Shown: one piece after another, positions 7,265 through 10,713 of the stretch
How positions within the stretch are numbered: the first letter of the stretch is position 1
How the letters are laid out: each line of letters begins with the position of its first letter
Source: JACDQM01 sp044373315
GTDB taxonomy: Bacteria > Pseudomonadota > Gammaproteobacteria > Burkholderiales > Burkholderiaceae_C
Direction: 5' to 3'
Assembly: GCF_044373315.1 (NCBI RefSeq)
Contig: NZ_JBILQK010000102.1
Location: 1-10,713, forward strand
DNA: 10,713 nt
The notes under the pieces: generated by a model
The model's input: only the letters and a program-made list of their open reading frames with translations
Databases searched by the model: none
What the model was told of the DNA's origin: nothing
Translations under genes and position numbers: made by a program

Positions 7265-7807
7265 ATGAATCCGGTACTCGATCCCTTGTTCGTCTGGATT
7301 GCGATCGCCAGCATGGCGGTGCTCATGGGACACGCGGCCATCGTGAAGGTCCAGGATCTGGCGTTGTGGTCCCAGCACCTGGCGGCGTACGGTGTTCCGG
7401 GCTGGGCCTGCAGCCTGGCCTTCTGGATGTTGCCGTTCGCCGAGGCGCTTGGCGCTGCGCTGCTGCTGACACCCTGGCGCTGGATCGGGGCCGGACTGGC
7501 TGCTTGCCTGCTGCTGCTGTACGGCGCGGCGATGGCCTTGCAGCTGATTCAGGGGCGCACGCCGGACTGCGGATGCGGCGGTGAGGCGATTCCGGTGTCC
7601 TGGGCCTTGGTCGCTCGCAACCTGGTACTGGTGTGCGTGGCACTGACCGCCGGCTTGCCCATGTCGGAGCGTTCACTGGATGGTGGCGACTACCTGGTAG
7701 TCGCTGCGGCGGTCGTCCTCGCTACCTTGATTAATGCCGCGTTCCACCAGGTGTTGCGCCACCGCACAACGCCCCGATCGACGAATGCACTTTGGAGAAC
7801 CCGATGA
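7265..7807 (+). CDS. aauE: AauE/MauE-type membrane protein for small-subunit maturation
   Basis: A 180-residue inner-membrane protein of the MauE family, needed with AauD/MauD to bring the disulfide-rich small subunit to its folded periplasmic form. Probable membrane helices lie at about 8-25, 47-68, 72-93, 112-130 and 143-160. The conserved motif DCGCGG (101-106) followed by PVSWALVARN (110-119) marks the family; its cysteine pair suggests a redox role, as in DoxX/MauE-like disulfide-transfer proteins. A strong AGGAGG (7254-7259) precedes the ATG. It lies 27 bp after aauB and overlaps the aauD start by ATGA, indicating translational coupling. In the known systems loss of mauE or mauD leaves no stable small subunit, so the gene should be essential for growth on the amine. 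Confidence 0.92.
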   Translation: MNPVLDPLFVWIAIASMAVLMGHAAIVKVQDLALWSQHLAAYGVPGWACSLAFWMLPFAEALGAALLLTPWRWIGAGLAACLLLLYGAAMALQLIQGRTPDCGCGGEAIPVSWALVARNLVLVCVALTAGLPMSERSLDGGDYLVVAAAVVLATLINAAFHQVLRHRTTPRSTNALWRTR

Positions 7808-8394
7808 ATGCGTTGACTGCTTCCGTGATCCTGTTGTGGCTGGCCGTGATCGTGCTGGGCGTGATGCTCTGGGCACTGTCTCGGCAGGTGGGCGTGCTCT
7901 TCGAGCGTGTCGCCCCGATGGGGGCGCTCGTCACCGACTCCGGGCCTGCAGTCGGCGAGGCATCGCCGGCTTTTCAGCTCACAGGGATCCAGTCGGAGCC
8001 GGTGACGCTTGGAGGACCTGCAGACCGTCCGAAGCTCGTCTTCTTCCTCTCGCCCACTTGCCCTATCTGCAAGAAGCTGATCCCTGTGCTCAAGACCTTG
8101 CAGCGCGATGAGCGCCGTCAATGGGATGTGGTGCTGGCCAGTGATGGCGAGCAAGCCAGCCATCTGCGCTTCGTCCGCGAACAGGGTCTCGAGAACTTAC
8201 CCTATGTGCTCTCCACGGAGCTGGGGATGACCTATCGCGTCTCGCGTCTGCCCTACGCCGTGGTGCTGGATCAGGCGGGCACCGTGGTGTCCAAGGGGCT
8301 CGTCAATTCGCGCGAACAGCTGGACAGCCTGCTGAACGCGCACGACATGGGCGCACCCTCCATCCAGCAGTACCTGGGCAACGCCACCGCCTGA
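7804..8394 (+). CDS. aauD: AauD/MauD-type thioredoxin-like protein for small-subunit disulfides
   Basis: A 196-residue membrane-anchored thioredoxin-fold protein. One N-terminal helix (about 5-25) anchors it, with the rest in the periplasm. The active-site motif is SPTCPICKK (Cys86, Cys89), and the loop with the cis-proline is in SRLPYAVVL. This arrangement is the MauD family, which forms or shuffles the many disulfides of the TTQ subunit. I chose the ATG at 7804, overlapping the aauE stop as ATGA and placed 6 bases after GGAG (7794-7797); a TTG start at 7792 would add only four residues and has no better site. It ends 40 bp before aauA. Confidence 0.93.
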   Translation: MNALTASVILLWLAVIVLGVMLWALSRQVGVLFERVAPMGALVTDSGPAVGEASPAFQLTGIQSEPVTLGGPADRPKLVFFLSPTCPICKKLIPVLKTLQRDERRQWDVVLASDGEQASHLRFVREQGLENLPYVLSTELGMTYRVSRLPYAVVLDQAGTVVSKGLVNSREQLDSLLNAHDMGAPSIQQYLGNATA

Positions 8395-8434
8395 AGCTGG
8401 GGCCCCCCACGCATTCCAAACACCAGGAGTCAGC

Positions 8435-8983
8435 ATGAGCTGGATCACCGACTTTATTGACAAGCAAACCGAGCGTGCCGTTCGCAAGGTGGCGCACCGG
8501 CACGGGCGACGCAGTGCCTTGGCGCGCATCGGAACCGGACTCATTGGCGGTGCCTTGCTGCCCATGCTGCCGTTTGATCGTAGCGGCCAGTTCGGGTCGG
8601 CACACGCCGCCGGTGGGGGAGGCGCGAAGGCCGGCGGCGCGGCGACCGAGGATGCGACCAAGTGCGAATACTGGCGCTATTGCGCGATTGACGGGTTCCT
8701 GTGCACGTGCTGCGGCGGAAGCCTGACGAGTTGCCCCGCCGGCACGGAGCCTTCCAAAGTTTCCTGGGTGGGCACCTGCCTGAACCCGAAGGACGGACGG
8801 CAGTACCTCATCTCCTACAACGACTGCTGCGGCATCAACTCGTGCGGCAACTGTCTGTGCAACAACAACGAGCGCGAGCGGCCCGGATATCGCCTGGGGG
8901 TGCACAACGACATCAACTGGTGCATGGCCAACAACAATTCGATGTTCCATTGCACGACCTCCATCATCGTCGGGGTGGCATGA
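8435..8983 (+). CDS. aauA: Aromatic amine dehydrogenase small subunit, TTQ-bearing
   Basis: A 182-residue precursor of the catalytic subunit. The long leader carries a twin-arginine-like segment (GRRSALARIG, 24-33), a hydrophobic core (34-47) and probable cleavage after AHA (56-58). TTQ tryptophans are Trp111 (VSWVGTC) and Trp162 (NDINWCM), 51 residues apart as in both known families. The catalytic Asp is Asp130 (SYNDCCG, 19 after the first Trp). A second conserved Asp is Asp86 (CAIDG) and the active-site Thr is Thr174 (FHCTTS). The C-terminal half, with RERPGY, HNDINWCMANNNS and FHCTTS, matches the A. faecalis aromatic enzyme as I recall it rather than methylamine dehydrogenase. The mature part has 14 cysteines. 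Role: oxidative deamination of arylalkylamines in the periplasm. AGGAG lies 5 bases before the ATG. The stop overlaps the next gene (ATGA). Confidence 0.95.
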   Translation: MSWITDFIDKQTERAVRKVAHRHGRRSALARIGTGLIGGALLPMLPFDRSGQFGSAHAAGGGGAKAGGAATEDATKCEYWRYCAIDGFLCTCCGGSLTSCPAGTEPSKVSWVGTCLNPKDGRQYLISYNDCCGINSCGNCLCNNNERERPGYRLGVHNDINWCMANNNSMFHCTTSIIVGVA

Positions 8984-9456
8984 GCATGCAGCGCAAGCTC
9001 GTCTTGATGACCATGCGGCGCACGCTGGTCTTGGTGAACCTGGCGCTGTCCGCCCTTGGCGCGGCAAATGCGCAGCCCACCGGGCCTTCTCTCTATTCGC
9101 AGCACTGTGCCGCCTGCCATCAAGCCGACGCCACGGGCACGGTGGGGCTGGCGCCAACGATCAAGGGCGATCACTGGCGGAAGTTGGGCTCCGAGCGCGC
9201 CTATCTGGCCACCGTTCTAGTGCACGGGATGTCGGGGCCGATCAAGATCGCGGGACAGACGTTCGTAGGCAGCATGCCGGGGTTCGGGGCGTCGCTGGAT
9301 GACGCTTCGCTGGCCTTGATCGCCACGCACGTGCGGACCTTGCAGGGTGCTGTCGAGCCTGCTCCGTACACCGCCGATGAGATCCGCGCGGTGCGTGCGG
9401 CTGGTGGCAGCGCGCCGCAGACCCGCCAGATGCGGCGTCAGATCCTCGGCGAATGA
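8980..9456 (+). CDS. Periplasmic monohaem cytochrome c (first of two)
   Basis: A 158-residue class I cytochrome c. The signal peptide has two short basic segments (MQRK, MRR) and a hydrophobic core at 16-29, with cleavage likely after ANA (29-31). The haem-binding motif is CAACH (43-47). The likely sixth ligand is Met99 in VGSMPGFG. After the haem domain there is a tail of about 35 residues containing EPAPYTADEIRAVRA, unusual for a minimal cytochrome c and shared with the next gene. The start codon overlaps the aauA stop (ATGA), so it is probably made in step with the enzyme. The A. faecalis aau cluster also carries a small cytochrome c gene just after aauA. The likely role is to accept electrons from TTQ, or from an azurin-like carrier, and pass them to the respiratory chain. 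Confidence 0.9.
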   Translation: MSMQRKLVLMTMRRTLVLVNLALSALGAANAQPTGPSLYSQHCAACHQADATGTVGLAPTIKGDHWRKLGSERAYLATVLVHGMSGPIKIAGQTFVGSMPGFGASLDDASLALIATHVRTLQGAVEPAPYTADEIRAVRAAGGSAPQTRQMRRQILGE

Positions 9457-9462
9457 TGAGCC

Positions 9463-9957
9463 ATGCTGAGGCATCTTTACACCGTCCTCCTGCTGGCGCT
9501 GCCGCTGGCCAACGCCCATGCGCTGGGCGGTCAGAACATGGTTCTCGGGCGCATGGTGCCGGCGCGCGGCGATGCGCCTTCCGTGGCGACCACCACGCAT
9601 GCCCGCGCGCACTACGTGCTGCACTGCGCCGGCTGCCATGGGTTCGATGGTTCGGGCGCACAGGCCGGCCAGGTACCGGACATGCGGCGCCTGGGGCAGT
9701 TTCTTCGGGTGCCTGGCGGACGTGAGTTCATCGTCAGTGTTCCGGGTGTGATGGGTTCGGGCCTCAGCGATGAGCAGATCGCCGAAGTGACGAACTGGAT
9801 GCTGGGAGGCATGGCTCGGAGTTCGGTGCCTGAAGGCACGCCGCCTTACACGGCCGCAGAAGTGACGCGAGCGCGCTCCAGGACGCTGCTGGACGTCGCC
9901 GCGGCCCGAAGGCAACTTGTTTTGGAAGCCCGGGCCAGGGGCCTGGCGATTGACTGA
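9463..9957 (+). CDS. Periplasmic monohaem cytochrome c (second of two)
   Basis: A 164-residue cytochrome c with a short signal peptide (cleavage near ANA, 16-18), haem motif CAGCH (55-59) and probable methionine ligand Met97 in VPGVMGSG, followed by the final helix LSDEQIAEVTNWML (101-114). A C-terminal tail with TPPYTAAEVTRARS mirrors the tail of the upstream cytochrome, which suggests that the two share ancestry or a common docking partner. It starts 6 bp after the upstream stop, in the same reading frame, with two TGA codons in tandem between them; its ribosome binding site is weak (TGATGAG), so translation may depend on the gene before it. Probable second carrier in the amine-oxidation electron chain. 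It is much smaller than, and unlike, the two-haem maturation enzyme MauG. Confidence 0.88.
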   Translation: MLRHLYTVLLLALPLANAHALGGQNMVLGRMVPARGDAPSVATTTHARAHYVLHCAGCHGFDGSGAQAGQVPDMRRLGQFLRVPGGREFIVSVPGVMGSGLSDEQIAEVTNWMLGGMARSSVPEGTPPYTAAEVTRARSRTLLDVAAARRQLVLEARARGLAID

Positions 9958-10006
9958 GTGGTCGAAGACGAGTCTGCCGGCACCGCTGGCGTGAAAGGTA
10001 AGTGAC

Positions 10007-10713
10007 ATGACAAACTGGGACAGAATCTGGGCCACGACAACGCTTGCCGTTGCCGGCGCGATCCCACTCACGGCCTTGGCCGCGACCGAGGCGCAGGCGC
10101 AAGCCCTTGGCACAACGCTGACGCCCATGGGCGCCGAGAAAGCCGGCAACAAGGATGGCAGCATCCCGGCGTGGACGGGGGGCGACGTCAAGGCACCCGC
10201 AGGTTGGAAGCCCGGGGCTGTCCGGCCCGACCCTTACGCTGCCGACAAGCTGCTGTTCACCGTCGACGCGGGCAACGCCGATCGCTACAAAGACCGCCTG
10301 AGCGAGGGTCAGCTTGCGCTGCTGAAACAGCTCAAGGGCTACAAGATGGACGTGTACCCCACGCGGCGCAGCTGTGGCTACCCGCAGCAGGTGTACGACA
10401 ACACCCGCAAGAACGCTACCGGCGCCAAGCTCGCAGCTACAGGCTTCGACCTGGGGCAGGCGGTCACCGGCGGCATCCCTTTCCCGATCCCGACCAACGG
10501 GGCCGAAGCCATGTGGAACTTCAAGATGCGCTGGGTCGGCGAAGGCCGCATCGAACGTTATTCCACCGTCTTCTCGCAACCCGGCGACGGCAAGTTCGTG
10601 CCGCTGGTGCAAGACCAGTGGACGGCCACGCCGCTGGGCAACCTGGCGGGCAAGTCCGCCACCGAAGGCGATGGCATCGAATGGATGCTGCTCAATGAGG
10701 TGGTTACGCCTGC
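10007..10713 (+). CDS. DUF1329 family envelope protein, cut by the window end
   Basis: About 235 residues are visible, with no stop before the window ends; the family is usually around 450 residues, so roughly half is missing. The signal peptide ends near ALA (23-25). The motif ALGTTLTPMGAEKAGNKDG followed by SIPAWTGG (33-58) is diagnostic of DUF1329, a group related to outer-membrane lipoprotein-sorting folds and often encoded next to DUF1302 outer-membrane proteins and RND/MMPL-type exporters. A single cysteine (in RRSCGYPQQVY) is present and there is no lipobox at the signal cleavage site. An AAAGG sequence lies 9 bases before the ATG. It is 49 bp after the second cytochrome, likely in the same operon. 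The role is unknown; transport of aromatic compounds across the outer membrane is an inference from the company the family keeps. The frame was translated by hand to the window end. Confidence 0.88.
   Translation, partial: MTNWDRIWATTTLAVAGAIPLTALAATEAQAQALGTTLTPMGAEKAGNKDGSIPAWTGGDVKAPAGWKPGAVRPDPYAADKLLFTVDAGNADRYKDRLSEGQLALLKQLKGYKMDVYPTRRSCGYPQQVYDNTRKNATGAKLAATGFDLGQAVTGGIPFPIPTNGAEAMWNFKMRWVGEGRIERYSTVFSQPGDGKFVPLVQDQWTATPLGNLAGKSATEGDGIEWMLLNEVVTP

Noticed and set aside
5555..7378. 607-codon open frame on the minus strand opposite the aldehyde dehydrogenase end and aauB
   Set aside because: It lies antisense to two clearly recognised genes, has a biased Arg/Gly/His/Ala composition and no family resemblance; long antisense frames are common in GC-rich DNA.
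6032..8983. Naming the cluster mauBEDA (methylamine dehydrogenase)
   Set aside because: The small-subunit segments RERPGY, HNDINWCMANNNS and FHCTTS follow the aromatic amine dehydrogenase pattern, the spacing from second Trp to active-site Thr is that of the aromatic enzyme, and no mauF or mauG is present.
8980..9957. The two cytochromes as a split MauG
   Set aside because: MauG is a much larger two-haem peroxidase-like protein; these are small class I single-haem proteins with methionine-ligand motifs and signal peptides of their own.
1..10713. CRISPR arrays, tRNA/rRNA genes, insertion sequences or phage genes
   Set aside because: No spaced direct repeats, no tRNA-like cloverleaf, no transposase or integrase motif was seen on either strand.

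Overview
This is a GC-rich proteobacterial chromosomal window. Codon use, the LysR and FtrA regulator types and the close match of one gene to the aromatic amine dehydrogenase of Alcaligenes faecalis point to a betaproteobacterium (Burkholderiales), but no taxonomic marker gene is present.

Left part (1-2868). A 7-bp tandem repeat sits at the window edge. Then comes a leftward two-gene unit of exported proteins: an NTF2/SnoaL-like protein (886-1356) followed by a concanavalin A-like sandwich protein (109-876). A LysR-type regulator (1626-2528) is transcribed divergently from them across 269 bp and may control them. A 341-bp stretch with no convincing gene follows.

Middle part (2870-4459). A leftward FtrA/GlxA-type regulator (PfpI-like domain plus AraC HTH) is divergent from a small four-helix membrane protein of unknown function. 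A 122-bp gap with a weak hairpin and a palindromic element precedes the main operon.

Right part (4460-10713). A rightward cluster reads aldehyde dehydrogenase, aauB, aauE, aauD, aauA, cytochrome c, cytochrome c, DUF1329 gene (cut by the window end). aauB and aauA encode the large beta-propeller and small tryptophan-tryptophylquinone (TTQ) subunits of a periplasmic aromatic amine dehydrogenase. AauE and AauD are the membrane and thioredoxin-like factors needed to export and fold the disulfide-rich small subunit. The small subunit keeps both TTQ tryptophans, the catalytic Asp and the active-site Thr, so it looks functional. The likely pathway is: aryl-ethylamine (tyramine, phenylethylamine, tryptamine) oxidised in the periplasm to aldehyde plus ammonia; electrons passed to the small cytochromes c; aldehyde oxidised to the arylacetic acid by the cytoplasmic dehydrogenase. 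The genes are packed tightly, with ATGA overlaps at aauE/aauD and aauA/cytochrome.

The least ordinary aspects are the pair of sister cytochromes c (same reading frame, two tandem stops between them, shared C-terminal tail), the DUF1329 envelope protein tied to the amine cluster, and the absence from the window of any recognisable TTQ-maturation gene (mauG, mauF). I did not find a wholly new system; the cluster is best described as an aau variant with an unusual downstream electron-transfer and envelope module.
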